This document shows positions 45,859 through 58,283 of a stretch of DNA of 64,000 nt, piece after piece. The stretch covers positions 147,018 to 211,017 of the forward strand of contig NBAY01000073.1 of assembly GCA_002794775.1 (NCBI GenBank). The letters run 5' to 3'. The translations under genes and the position numbers were made by a program. Each line of letters starts with the position of its first letter. The first letter of the stretch is position 1. Source of the DNA: Porodaedalea pini (taxonomy: Eukaryota; Basidiomycota; Agaricomycetes; Hymenochaetales; Hymenochaetaceae). Below the pieces are notes generated by a model. The model saw only the letters and a program-made list of their open reading frames with translations, did not search any database and was not told the DNA's origin.

Positions 45859-48800
45859 ATGACTGAGAAAATATCTGTTCTCTCTCTTAACCTTCGCAGT
45901 TCTGAACCTTCCTTTGATTTTTTGTTTCGTTCATTTTCTTCTACTCTTCATGCACCGGACGTCGTTTGTCTTCAGGAAATCCCAGTCATTCAACGAATCA
46001 TCCCATCGAAATCCAATCCTTCTGGTTCGCGGCTTTTGATTCCTGCAACTATGCGCCCTATACGGCATTTCTTCCTCCATCCCCTGGGAAACCCCGATGC
46101 TGCACTTATGTCCACTCCCGTTTAATCCATCGGGTCTCTCTCTTTCAAACTCCTAACCCTTCTCCTTGTATCTCGGTTATCTCCATTTCCAGAGATCTCC
46201 CTGCCCCCATTCTACTATGGAACGTTTATAACTCCCCTTCCCAACGGGAATTCGAATCGAACTTACCCCCTCTCAATTCTTCTTCTAATATTTTCGTTGG
46301 CGATTTCAACTGCCATTCTGCGTTGTGGTCACTCCCAGAACAATCAGACTACTTCCGCCTCTCCCGTGTCTTCACTGACTGGATCAGCGAGGCCGGCCTT
46401 GTTATTTGTAACCCACCCGATCAACCCACCTATTTCAACCGCTCCACGAACAGCTGATCTATCATTGACCTTGTCCTTACATCTGACGAATTTTCATCAG
46501 AAATCTCTGAATCCGTTATTATTGCAGACCCTTCCTTAATCGTTCCTTCGGACCATTTCCCCATTACGTTCTCTTTCAGCCTGAACATTCTTAACGCTCC
46601 TTCCCAGCCTCCTCTTCGTTCTATTCGTTCTCATGACTTGCCAACTTTTATATCCGAGTTCTGCAATTCGAAATTGTTCTCCTTTGATCTCCAAAACATT
46701 CATTCAACTCAGTCGCTGGACGACTTACTTTTCTCCTTTCAGGACTCTTTATCTTCTTTCGCTAGGACATTTCTCCGGAAACGAAAGCCTCACACATATT
46801 TCGGCCCCAATGCCTGGTGGTCGGAAATGTGCTCGAAACTCTACCGTGAACACTGCCGAAACCCGTCGGCGGAATCGAAACACCACCTAGATGTCAAATT
46901 GTCCCGAGCCAAAACTGCATTCTACGGAGCACGCCTTCAAAGCTCCAATCAACACTCAATTTGGCAGTGCCAATTCACTGGCGTCACTCGCCGCCGATCT
47001 CCTATTGGCGCACTCCGAATGCCTAATGGTTCCTTCTCTCTCACCGAAGACAATAAAGCCACTGTGTTTCGCAACACATTCTTTCCCCCCCTTTCGTCTC
47101 CATCAGAACCGGTTCCCCTCCCGGCTCTATCAGACAGTCCAGTGGTGTCGATTGATGACGTCCTTCACGCCCTTTGCGGTATTAATAAGGAAACGAGCCC
47201 TGGTAATAACCATATCTCGTATCAACACCTTTCATTGCTGGTTGAACATCAAGGCCAATTTTTTGCAGATCTTTTTTCTTTATGTCTCAAATTGGGGCAC
47301 TTTCCTCTTCCGTTTAAAACATCTCTCGTTACTTTCATTCCTAAGCCCAAGCGCACCGATTTTTCAGTGCCCCGGGCTTTCCGACCTATTTCTTGGTCAA
47401 CACAATTGGGAAACTCTTCGAACGTGTCTTGTTTAATTTTTTACAACCCTTTTTCGAAAAGAACAACCTTCTTCCCGACGCCCAACATGGGTGCCAAAAA
47501 CATCGTTCTTCTCTCACTGCCTGCTACGAACTTCTTTCACTCATTCTTTCCAAACCTTTCATTTTTCCGGGCAAACTTGTCAGCGATTCCATTCACCTTT
47601 GTCGTCGCCACCCCCCCCCCCCCCCCCCTCCCCGCCACTACATTACTTCCATCTTGACTGTGGATATTCAAGGTTTTTTTGACAACATCTCTCACTCACT
47701 TCTCCTCAACAAACTCATTCGTTCAAACGTTCACCCTAACTTCATTCATGTATTGGCAGCCTGGCTCTCCGATCGTCCCATTTCATTTCATTTCAACAAT
47801 TTCTTTTCTTCCCCGTTCATAAAACCAAACCGGGGTGTCCCTCAAGGATCGCCTCTTTCCCCTCTTATTTCGATTTTCGCTTCAGCCGACGTCATCTTTT
47901 CTTATTCCAATCGTTTCGGCCCTCATCGCCCTTTATTCGCATATATGGACGACCATCTTCTTTCTGCTCATTCTCTCAGCATTAAAACCAACTTGGTACG
48001 ACTTCGTAACCAATTCTCTTTCCTTTCCTCCCAATTCCAGACGCTTGGTTTGTCAATCGACCCAAATGCCATCGAACTTTTACACATTATTCCCCACCCA
48101 CAACTTGCTCGTTTTCATTTCCATTCTTTTCTTTCCAATCAGAATCAATCCTCTATCCCATCTCTGTCGCTTCCCGGCAACCTCGTCATCTTGCCTTCCA
48201 AACACCTTTCATGGCTCGGAATTATTTTTTCATTTGACCTTTCTCCCAAACTTCACTTCTATTCACGTGCGAACAAAGCGCTCTCTACCTTACATCAACG
48301 TTCTTTTCTTTTCAACTCTTCTAACGGGGCTCACCTTCAATACGCCCGACTCTTATATTTTGGTCTCATCTGTTCTGTTGCCATCTATGGCGCAGTTCTC
48401 TTTCCCGAATCCAGCTTCATCCCTTCTCTTTTACAATCGATTCAGAACAAATTCCTTCATTCTGTTGTTCATTCTAGCATAAGCCCTTCCATAGCAGAAT
48501 CCGTGCTTTCCATTCCCCCAATTGATCTTTACATTCGTTCACTCTCACAACACTTCTTGTTATCCTATTATTCACATTCTAACCGAATTCCAAACAAGAA
48601 TAGTTATCTCTGCGATTCACTCCTTCCCCATACTTCAATTCCCAAATCCCCTCCTTACCCGACCTTTGTCCCTGTACATTCCAGACTCATCCCTATCCCT
48701 ATTCCAACGCCCGACCAGCGCCGGAGAGCGATTCGTTCATTTAACTCCTTCTATCTACACCCTCCCCCTTATCAATACTTTATTTTCACAGATGGCTCCA

Positions 48801-49711
48801 TCACCACGGACAACACTGGATCCGCCAACGGCGGCCATGGTTACATCATTATGCATGATCACGTCGAACTTGCTGTCTTTACCTCAGCAGCGCACTCTCG
48901 CTCGAACATATTGTTCGAGGAGCAGGAAGCGCTCATCGCAGCCTTACGCCGGATATCTTCTCTTCTCTCGAAATGTCCCACCCCGGTACACATACACATT
49001 GTCACCGACTCACTCAATTGCGCCAACCTCATCTTCACCGACGACACACGACACGCAGACTTCATTATACTCTTTCGTCGACTTTGCAGAATCTTCCTCG
49101 CACTACACCACCCCGCATCGCACATCGCAGTCCAATGGCTTCCTTCTCATAGGGGAGTCCTGGGCAACTCTAAAGCCGACAAGCTGGCCAAAGATGCCGC
49201 TTCCAACCAAGTCCGCGAGTCCATACCGGAATCACTACCGAACCTCAATGCACAACTCCAACTCGACCTTCTCCGAGACTGGAAAAGGCGCATTGTCAAC
49301 CTACGAGGCCATCGATCAATTGTCGAACCATCATCTTTCGTCCTTTCCCCCACTCGATCGTTTCGCGCATTCCTCAAACTTGACCCCGAGAAGAGAATAT
49401 CCCGCCTAGTTCACGGACGAGCCATAAGTATACTACTTAACGCTCTCGATCTGCATAACCGTAACCTTGAACCACGTTGCCCGGACCCCCTCTGCGTCAA
49501 GCATGATGTCCATCATATCCTTAATGTTTGTCCATTTTTCGCTCATATTCATCACGGCCTTTTTCGTCAGCGCATTTTACCTCTTACCTTTTCGGATTGG
49601 TTCCGACCCAACAACTTTCTTCTACTACTCAAATTTGCCTACTTTTCTTTTCGTCGCCCCCCGGACGCTATGCCACTTTTTTCTGAACTCCCCTCCACAT
49701 ATCACTTTTAG
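45859..49711 (+). pseudogene. LINE ORF2, endonuclease/reverse transcriptase/RNase H, broken
   Basis: The endonuclease begins at ATG 45859 (ISVLSLNLRSS … DVVCLQEIP) and changes frame near 46000. It continues with the APE motif GDFNCHSALW (about 46298–46327), then meets TGA at 46455–46457 just before SIIDLVLTS, where related elements often have Trp. The next frame runs through the thumb and RT entry region (FIPKPKR, AFRPIS, to about 47390), then changes again to the frame 47393–49711. That frame has TVDIQGFFDNISH, GVPQGSPLSPLI, the RT catalytic FAYMDD (47936–47953), an RNase H domain (FTDGS, EEQEALIAAL, TDSLNCANL, SHRGVLGNSKADKLAKDAA) and CPDPLC…HHILNVCPFF. An 18-base C run (47611–47628) lies between RT motifs. 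No functional protein is expected. Confidence 0.9.
47611..47628. repeat. Poly-C tract, 18 bases, inside LINE reverse transcriptase
   Basis: It is read as a Pro run between the finger and palm motifs of the RT. Such a run is not expected in a working RT and may have expanded after the element was inactivated. Confidence 0.9.
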
Positions 49712-49800
49712 CTTTATACCGAAACGTCTCTTCTATCGCGTAGTACCCCTTCTAGCTAACTCCTCTTCGAGCGCTTCGTCCGTTGTCCTTTTGGTTTCAG

Positions 49801-50514
49801 TCTCTTTTCCTGTGCGGTTGGATATCTGTTGAGCAGTAGATAGCAGATGCATTATAAACGGATCTACACGTGACCTATCCGTGACCAATCCTGAAATTAG
49901 ATTCAGAGATCCTGATTCCTAAAGCACCCCGCAACCACCACCGCAAACGGCATGCACCATCAAACTCACACTCTTGAATGAAGCCCATGACTTTTGATAA
50001 CGTGTGTATTGGCCAATACCGGAGCTATTGATCAGCGTTTAATTGCGATCTATCTCAGAATCTGGATTCTGCTCCACACAACTTCCATCTGGGGAGCACT
50101 AGGATAGTAGGAGAGGAGTCCCAGAACATCATTGAGACACCTATTACGCACTGAATCAGGTGTAATCGCGTGAGGTATGTGCGAGATACTGATTCTCTGT
50201 ACATGCGTTGATCAGGCCGTATCTCTCGTTCTACCGTTTTGCAATCACTCTGGCAAACATTCCCACTGTTTGCAACCTAGGAGTCGCGTTGCAATTAGTG
50301 CTCGATAGCTCCTATCTCTCCGTTGTGCCCTTAACGCAGTGCGGAAATCCAAGGATAACGGACAGCTTCGATTTGCCTACGTGATCACTAGGACCCCCTT
50401 TCCGTGTACATATCAATCAGCGCCTATCTCTGCCCAGCACTTTATATAGCGTGCCGCGCACTTTGAACGAGGACACCCTTCCCTCCCTCTACATTGTTCA
50501 CCTCACGCAGTACG
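49801..50514. other. Intergenic, LINE 3' flank to RBR ligase 2
   Basis: About 0.7 kb. The first part may be LINE 3' UTR. A TTTATATAG-like sequence at about 50440 lies some 70 bases before the next start codon and could be a TATA element for RBR ligase 2. Nothing else was recognised. Confidence 0.4.
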
Positions 50515-51806
50515 ATGCAACGTTGGTCCGATATTGCCGAGAGCTCAGACTCGTCTAGTGCGACGGATCTGCAACAACTATGGCTCGGCGGAGTCCTCCG
50601 GCCCATGGATGTGTTCGATCGCTGGCAGACGTCTTCGCCGATGCGCGCTGATGAGGGGGAGGACCATAGTACCGACTCTGCAAAAGGGAAGGGCAAGCCT
50701 GATATCACGGACGAAGACTTTGCGCGTAGTTTGTTTGCCGAGGATGCCCTCCTCGAGTTCGCACAATACTCTGGAAGCCTCGACTGGCTGAGGTTTGCAA
50801 CCCAGCGCGAGAAGGACCGCGTACTGGAAGCGTTTTTGGACGAACAAGCAAATTACAGCACCCAGCAGATCGTGGCTGACCTGGCCGCGACACTGAGGCC
50901 CCTGCAGATGGAGAACTATCAAACTATAGCTGTACGATCGATGGACACGGATGAGGAATCAGCGTTTCCAGTGATCCATCACTATCCTTTCTCACATTCC
51001 ACGGGGAACGAGTGCGTATTTTGTGTCGGGAAGAACTTGTAGCTTTCAGCTAATCCTGATCATGTTGAAGGCCAGGCAGTCATATCTGTGCTGTCTGCCG
51101 ATGTGACATCACTGGCAAGTTCGCGAGGCTCGAGTGCGGATGCAAATACGACATGGACTGTCTTAAACTCATGTTCGAGGCAAACTTCAACGACGAATAC
51201 CGCTTCCCGCCTCGTTGCTGCAGCAAGGCCGTGGCGTTGCGTCACGTCGAAGAAGAACTTCCACAAGAAACCCTTGATCTGTACAAAACAAAAATAACCG
51301 AATACAGCACGCCATCCCGTCTTTATTGCTCAAACGCTCAATGTGCGCAGTTCCTCGGCGCACGCCTGGAGAGCGCAGCACCTGTACCCTGCTCTGCCTG
51401 CAGCAGTGAAACGTGCGGGGTCTGCAGCGCGCCGGCCCATGCGGCTTCCGTGAAGTGCAGGATTGACAAAGGGCTGCGTAAGGCGCTGAAGCTGGGACAG
51501 TCAAACGGGTGGCAGCGCTGTCCGCGCTGTCGGCAGCTCGTCGAGCGGGACAACGGCTGCTACCATATGTCATGCCGCTGCGGCGCGCAGTTCTGCTACT
51601 TGTGCGCAGCGAAATGGAACTCGTGCAACTGCAAGTACGGGAGGAACCTCCTGGTGCGGCTTGTTGGTCTGCGCAGGTTGAACCTTCGGGGCAACTACCT
51701 CCTGAAGGGCGAGCTGGGTGCGAACGGCGAAAGCTCTGTTACGAGGCTCTGTAAGCGGTCTTGGAGGAACGTCGTGAGTTTTGTCACGCTGCATTCCCAG
51801 GTGTGA
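50515..51806 (+). CDS. RBR-type E3 ubiquitin ligase, copy 2 (divergent, short C-terminus)
   Basis: Two exons, 50515–51011 and 51080–51806, give 407 residues. An upstream TTG at 50494 is not used as start; MQRWSDIAESSDSSS begins at ATG 50515. The donor GTGCGT and acceptor GGCAG join to HICAVCRCDITG, the first RING1 zinc pair; then CGC-x4-C, PPRCC, the IBR (YCSNAQCAQFLGARL, CSACSSETCGVC, HAASVKC) and RING2 (QRCPRCRQLV, GCYHMSCRCGAQFCYLC, CNC), with the catalytic Cys expected in GCYHMSC. It aligns block by block with copy 1 (for example QLVE-x3-GCYHM). It differs by lacking the C-terminal CETC…CTGC…CRRC tail; instead it ends in a basic, unrecognised ~60 residues. N-terminal residues include DEDFARSLFAEDALLEF, similar in style to copy 1. 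Confidence 0.85.
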
Positions 51807-52818
51807 AAGGGACAGGTGTGTTTCTTTGATATCATATGAAGGACAAAATACTGCTTTTATGACTTCGTCAATTTTTAGTATCGCTTTCTCCTGAACATAG
51901 AGTTAGCCGACATTATGAATGACCCACTGCATCACTCATAAATTCTCATACCTTCTCATCTCCGTCATCCTTCTTGTCTTGTTGCATGGGCGCGATCTTC
52001 AGTCGTAAACGTGTAGAAGATTTCTGTATGAGTAGCCTGTTATTTCGCTTCTGTTGTACTAAGTTGTCTGTGTTGTATTTATATCGAGATACGAAATGTG
52101 TAACTTACTTGAATTCACCAAGATCACTTGTCCTTTAGGAGTCTAGTGAAGCTGCTCTCAGACGGATATGTAGCATTGTAGGCACTGCGCGACGCGACGC
52201 GTCAGCACCTCAAGTGCGCTCAGATCGAATTTTCGAAGTCAATCTCTCTCTGCGTCTCTCGCCACGACACGAACAGCAGCGACGCCTGTCCGACTCAACC
52301 CCTGCATGGACCCTTGAGGAGTATTTGACCACCGTCATTCTAACTTATCACATATCTACAATCTTGGTGTACCTTGCGAATTAGTTCGGCAGTCTCACAC
52401 GAGGTCCTCAACTTCACACGACGTGCTGTGAGTTTTCTGGTCGATGGCGTCGATTTGGCGCTCAATTTCAGAAAGGGTTCGCTCAACAAGGAGGGTTATA
52501 CCTACTGATGCTATCTTTGCAGGCGGTCGCGTCCGTGCCAGGTTGGGCAATCGTCCGCCTCAACATCCAAGTGTATTTCTCAAGTAAGTCAACAATACGA
52601 TGTTCTTGCCCTAAATTCTTCACCATCGTTCGATGGCGGATCTTTTTATGATGAACCCTTTTGTACATTTGCACGTCAGTCGGAATTCCGCAAGGAATGT
52701 CAGACGACAACACATCGCTTTCATCTGAACCGTGCCTCTTGCCTTCCCTACTTCTCGTTCGCACGAGAAGATTGCGTACTGACACTGTTACCCTTCGAAG
52801 CGAAAGTGAAGGGCAGCC
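51807..52818. other. Intergenic, about 1 kb
   Basis: It contains the 3' flank of RBR ligase 2 and the upstream region of the ELMO gene. Minus-strand open frame 52483–52785 has no motif. No promoter element was identified with confidence. Confidence 0.45.
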
Positions 52819-55800
52819 ATGAGCAACTATCTTAACTCCGCGACCGCTGGTTCCTCTCGCCTTGCACCCGGAGCGTCCGCGTTTAACGGCGCCGCAAGTA
52901 CTGCCGGGACAACTTCGAGCGGTCGTTCGGGCGTCCTTGTACCCACAAACTCTGTTGCCACTAAGGATGGCACAGTCGTCCGTGCTCGAATCGATCCAAC
53001 GCTTGCCGTTGACGATGTCATCCGCCAGTTATGCCTCAACCTCAAGATCCAGGACCCGCCTGTGCTGTATGCTCTGAGAGACGACGCGGATGAGTTGGTG
53101 ACGGATGATAACTTGAGAAAGAAGATTAAAGGGAAGGTCAATCTAAAGTGCGTCCTTCGCAGCGATTCTTGAGGACAGTTGCTGACGGTCATGTCTGATA
53201 GGCTCGTGAGCGCGCCGATTATCGAGGCGGCAGAGATTGTAGAGAAGTTGAGCATGAGAGATGACAAGACACTACGGATGACGCTTTTCTCGCTGCAGAA
53301 GTTCATTCGGGTGAGCATGAACCGTTCTCGAGGCTTGTAGCTGCTCACCGTTCGATCAGGAAGAGCAGTTCGCGAATGAGTTCTTGCAGAGGGATGGGTT
53401 GAAGGAACTCATAGACGTGATTGCTGTCAGCCATGGAAATACACTCGCGGTGAGTACACGCTTCTCAGATAGCTTTTATTCGATGTGCTGATAGGCAAGC
53501 AGTACGCCCTGAACGCCATGCAAAATCTCATGGAGCTTGATTACGGCTGGTCTACATTGGACCAGCACTTCATCCACACCGTTGTACAAATCCTCTCATC
53601 ATCCAACTCGCTCATCAACGTCTGCCGCCCAGCGACTGCCATTCTGAAGAAGCTTGTTGAGGCCGATCCTCGTTCGCAACCAGGTCCCATTACCGCGTCA
53701 TCGAGTCGCGCTCCGCCCGCTGCACCACCAGGCAGCGTGTACAGATATGGTTTCGATGTCGTTTGGGAGCAGATGAGAAGGGAACGAGGTCTACTGGAGA
53801 CGGTTGTCAGTCGCCTGGGCAGTGCAGATAGCTTAATGGTTTTGAATAGGTGCGTTCTTGCTGCATATTCGCCATTGGAAGATGCTAATGCTATTGTAAA
53901 GTATGATGTTGATCAATTCTCTCCTCTCACATGCGACAGATACGCACTGGGAAGAGTTCACGTCCGAATTGGAACGACTGAACGTACGCAAAGCCGTAGT
54001 TGTGAGTGCCTTTTATTCCCTATATCGTCCTAAACTGATATTCCGTAGCGTCTAATGTCCTCCCATGTCATCGAAGACCTCACTTCCTCTATTCTCGACT
54101 TCCAAGCAAACGAGGTCCGTATCATTCTACGCCGCAAGCACGAACCCGTTGACCCGCTCGAAAACATCGACCACTTCAACGCCCTGCGGTGTATCTGGCA
54201 AATGGGGAAGCTCGAGGAGGAAGCCGATCCGGAGGAGGGAGGGGCACTACGTAAGTGGCGGAAACTGGGTTTCGAAACGGAAGATGTATCACAGGAGTTT
54301 GCGGCTGTGGGCGTGTTGGGTCTGGATTGCCTGGTGAGCTTCAAACAGTATAGTGTGGCGGGTATGTGGGCTGATACGGCATCTTTGCTGCGCAGAAACA
54401 TTTCGCGCAAAGTGATCCGGATGAATTCGCTAAGGTATGCGACCCTTATGCCGATAACGACTGCTTTGCATTGATTCCTTCTTCCTGAAGATCATCCTCG
54501 AACAGCTCAGTAGGCCCGAGGAGCGTCGTTGTCCAGTGGCGAAAGCGTCTAACGAGGTCGTCGAGCTCCTTTGCGAGCATTGGGAGATCTTTGCGCCTGG
54601 CTGTAAGTACTGGTCGGTTGTATGTTGATTTTACGGTACTAAATTTCGTCTTTTTTCCTTTTAACTGTTAGACTCGACGTCTACAACGTTCCAGCCGTTC
54701 TTTTTGAACTTCTACAAGGTTCATGTCCTTGTGACTCAGTTTATTCTTCGGTTCGTATGCTCTCGTGCTCTGGACCAGGTCCTTCACTAAATTTGCCTTC
54801 TTAAATCAGCATGTGGAATGAAAGTGGCGCAGGCGTCGATGATTTCGCTCGGGTCGTGGCACTGGCTCGCAGCCAGTATGTTTCCCCTTGATGTCCGCGA
54901 TGTCCGCTGTTGCTAACATGTTTGCCCTGTAGGGTGAAAGTTGCCCTTCGTGAGGAGAATGTACGCGCATGGCATGAAGTCGAGCATGACTTTCTCGAGT
55001 GCGAGTACAGGGCTGTGAGAGATAGGCAGATGAAGGAGCTAGAAAACGAAGATGACTTATTGAGCAAGGTTCCTGTCAGGTTGTTTACGCTCCTTTTCAT
55101 TCACTGTACACACGTACTAATCCTTTAATCGGACAGAAACCTACGGGCCAAGCTATACAAGGAGTCATACGAGTTTGTACGCCAGCAACGAATCCAATGC
55201 CTTTTACAGGGCGCATGGTTTATTAATGCTATCCCGCTCACCTCCGCATCCGCAAAGGATACGAGTCGTCGACCGACTCGGCCGTGGCGATTCATGCGAC
55301 TGGACAATGGTCTGAAATACCTCAACTATGTCGACAGCGCAGTGAAGTTCCAGGTGCGCAACGGGCTCGAGGATGTGCCGGAGCGGATTGACATCTCTCT
55401 GATCACGGAGATCGCGACGGGGACGTGCGCACCGCCGCCAAACGTCCTGCGCGAGCACCTGGACGTGCCGCCGGGTTCTCCGTTACAAGCGTCACCGCTT
55501 TCTTTCTCACTGCTTACGCCGGATGGCTCGCTCGCTGACCAGATCGCACCCGACCAGTCGCGCTGGGCGGACTGGACGGACGGACTGAACATGCTGCGCC
55601 ATAACGGAGGGCACGTGGCTACTCAGGAGACGGCGGGCTTCGTCCAGGCACTCACGGAGATTGGACTGAAGATTAAGCTGCTTGGTGAGTGTCCCTTCGA
55701 CTTTTGCCATGACAGTTGCCGTCGAGATTGCTTCTCTGACGTTGACCTGCGCGCAGACCTTTCGGGTGAGAAGGTGGAAATACCCAGTGGGTTGATGGCG

Positions 55801-55863
55801 GGCCCTCCCCCTCCTAATAATGATTTCTTCTTTTCCGACTTGTCTTTTGACACCCAAGTGTAA
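52819..55863 (+). CDS. ELMO/CED-12 domain protein
   Basis: ELMO proteins partner with DOCK-type exchange factors to activate Rac and remodel actin. The start is ATG 52819 (MSNYLNSATAGSSRL), followed by an N-terminal ubiquitin-like/GBD region (VVRARIDPTLAVDDVIRQLC), armadillo-like helices (LVSAPIIEAAEIVEKLSMRD, ANEFLQRDGLKELIDVIAVS, ALNAMQNLMELDYGWSTLD, ATAILKKLVEADP), the ELMO domain around ENIDHFNALRCIWQMGKLEE and WRKLGFETEDVSQEFAAVGVLGLDCL (about 54150–54330), then a PH-like region with WRFMRLDNGLKYLNYV and PERIDISLITEIATG (about 55290–55420). The C-terminus is Pro-rich (MAGPPPPNND), fitting SH3 binding to a DOCK partner. About ten introns interrupt it. The WEQ/WKxLGF-type core makes the family call firm. 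Confidence 0.88.
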
Positions 55864-56107
55864 TTATTCTGTGTTGTGATAGTTGTGATGTTCTATTGCG
55901 CTATGTCCTGTATTTCCTTCATATTCAATCCGTGACTCGCATGATCGGCGACAAGTCCGAAACACTGTAAGAGGAAAAACTACGTAAGGATGATTTACTT
56001 TCAGCGAGCGACTAGTACTTCAGAAAGATCGAACGACTGCCGACGCAACGAGGCTTACTCTCAAGGTCGCCTAGCCTCCCCACCCTCCTTTCTTTCTTAC
56101 GCCCATC
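55864..56107. other. Intergenic, 244 bases
   Basis: A short spacer between tandem genes on the plus strand. It must hold the ELMO terminator and the promoter of the reductase. No element was recognised. Confidence 0.4.
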
Positions 56108-58283
56108 ATGAAAATCACGCAGAAGATCGAGCAGGCGACAAAGGAGGACAGAGTCTGGTGGTCGTTCGAGTACTTCCCGCCTCGCACGGCCCAGGTGAGC
56201 ATATACGCTTTGAAGCTATTCAGAAAGTTGATCGAGCATCATGTAGGGTTTGCAAAACTTACTGGACCGTATCGAGCGAATGCGTGCACTTGGGCCGGAG
56301 TTCATCGATATTACATGGTGTGTGCTACTGTGCTTAAGAATGGAAGGGGGCCACTGAAGAGCGCATTTACTCAGGAATGCCGGTGGGCGTACGTCTGATT
56401 TGACCTCTGAGATGGTCAAGACATGTCAGAGTCTCATCGGCATCGAGACATGCATGCACTTGACGTGTACAAACATGCCGAAGGAGAAGGTCGATATTGC
56501 GCTCAGGGTACGTGTTTCGCTTCTCTCATGCGTTTGCAGGTGCTGACCGAGTCATTGATTGTTATGTGCAGGAAGCCAAGCAGCACGGGTGTCGCAACAT
56601 ACTCGCTCTGCGCGGTGACCCGCCAATGGGTAAGGACGAGTGGGAGGCGACTGATGGCGGTTTCGTTCATGGGATTCACCTCGTGAGGCACATCCGTAGC
56701 TCGTATGGCGACTACTTCGACATCGCCGTCGCAGGCTTTCCCCAGCACATGCTTCTGCCTCCCGAGGAGCTCGCGTTCGAGTTGAAGTGTCTAAAGCAAA
56801 AGATCGATGCTGGCGTAAACTTTATTTTCACGCAAATGTTCTATGACGTTGAAGTTTTCATCGACTGGGTGCGCGCGGTGCGCGCCGCTGGCATCACCAT
56901 CCCCATCGTCCCCGGCATTGCGCCAATTCAGACGTGGAACGGCTTCATGCGCGCGACGAGTCTCGCCAAGACCGTTATCCCAAAATACTTCATGGATGCA
57001 CTTGAGCCGTACAAGAATGACGATGAGCGGGTGCGTGCGATCGGTACGAAGCTCGTCGCGGCGATGTGCAAGCGCGTGCTCCAGGAGGACCTCGCTATTT
57101 GCGGCCTGCACTTTTATACTATGAATCTAGAGAAGGCGACAAAAATGCTGCTGGAAGAGCTCAACCTCGTTCCTCGTGTAGAGACCATCAAGCCACTCCC
57201 ATGGCGGCAGGTACGCTTGAGCTTACGTTCAGGCTTGATTTTACTCTCTTATCTCTCTTTTCACAGAGTCTTACTCCGAACCGGCGACACGAGACTATCC
57301 GGCCTATTTTCTGGGCGAACAGAACCAGGTCGTACATTGCGCGCACAGAAAACTGGGACGAGTACCCTAACGGTCGATTCGGTGACTCGCGCAGTCCCGC
57401 TTTTGGTGAACTTGATGGCTATGGCGTCTGGATAAAACAGACGGTGCATCATTATTCTAACTATTTTCTTCGTTCTTTTGCTAAATGCATGACTGTCTTT
57501 TGTTTCTAGAAAGAAGAGGGTCTTAGGATCTGGGGTACCCCTACAACGTTCTCGGAGATCGCAGACCTCTTTTCCCGTTTCTGTAAATCGGACTTGCCCG
57601 CACTTCCGTGGTCCGATCAGACGCCTGCAGCAGAGACAAGCGTGATCGGCACGCAGCTAGCAAAGATGAATTCTCTCGGCTTTCTTACTATCAACTCTCA
57701 GCCCGCGGTAAACGGTGCACCGTCGACTGACAAAGTGCACGGCTGGGGCCCAAGTAATGGCTACGTTTACCAGAAGGCGTACCTTGAGTTCTTCGTACAG
57801 CCTGACCTGCTTGCTGCCCTGCTGCTGCACATCGAGCGCGACCCGCATATCACTTACTACGCGATCAATAAGCGTGGCGACTTGCGCACGAACACGCACT
57901 CCGAGGGTCCGAACGCGGTGACGTGGGGTGTATTCCCGGGCAAGGAGATCATCCAACCAACCATTGTCGAGGCTGTCAGCTTCATGGCATGGAAGGTTTG
58001 TTTTTTTAAGTTAAAGGAATGTATTTTTTGTCTTGTAAACTCATTTCTCTGTTTATAGGACGAAGCTTTTGAACTCGGTCGGCAATGGGCGCATATTTAT
58101 GAGCCCGACTCTGCCTCGCGCAAGTTGATCACGGATCTTATGGAAACGGCCTTCCTCGTCAATGTCGTCCACAATGACTTCAAGGAGCCTGAAGCGATCT
58201 TCAAGCCCTTCTTCCTCGCGGGCGAGTCTTACCAGAGACAGCAGAGCTCAACCTCTGAGACCACAATTAACGGCATCCACTGA
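56108..58283 (+). CDS. Methylenetetrahydrofolate reductase
   Basis: Reduces 5,10-methylene- to 5-methyl-tetrahydrofolate for methionine synthesis, using FAD and NAD(P)H. The start ATG 56108 gives [27 protein letters not shown], with the conserved catalytic Glu in FEYFPPR. Exon 2 is [20 protein letters not shown] ending ITW; exon 3 starts [10 protein letters not shown] and reaches HLTCTNMP; exon 4 has [18 protein letters not shown] and FIFTQMFYD, the TIM-barrel FAD-binding strands, then IVPGIAPIQ and [12 protein letters not shown]. The C-terminal regulatory domain follows ([74 protein letters not shown]) and ends [11 protein letters not shown] 58281–58283. About seven exons. Fungi have two paralogues (Met12 and Met13 in yeast); which one this represents cannot be told from the window alone. 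Confidence 0.93.

Larger units (their letters stand above)
43440..49800 (+). mobile_element. Non-LTR retrotransposon (LINE, Tad1/I-type with RNase H), inactivated
   Basis: A two-ORF LINE: ORF1 with zinc knuckles (43616–45853) followed after 5 bases by ORF2 (45859–49711) with endonuclease, reverse transcriptase, RNase H and a terminal Cys/His motif. Low GC skew and C/T-rich codon use differ from neighbouring genes. The ends are not defined: no clear poly-A tail or target-site duplication was seen, so the limits are approximate. ORF2 has at least two frame changes and one in-frame stop, so this copy cannot move by itself unless helped. Confidence 0.92.

Noticed and set aside
48522..49409. 295-codon frame inside LINE ORF2
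   Set aside because: Alternative-frame reading of the RT/RNase H region; the catalytic motifs are in the other frame.
51014..51075. A third GC–AG intron in RBR ligase 2
   Set aside because: A normal GTGCGT donor at 51012 with acceptor GGCAG at 51079 gives a better join to the RING.
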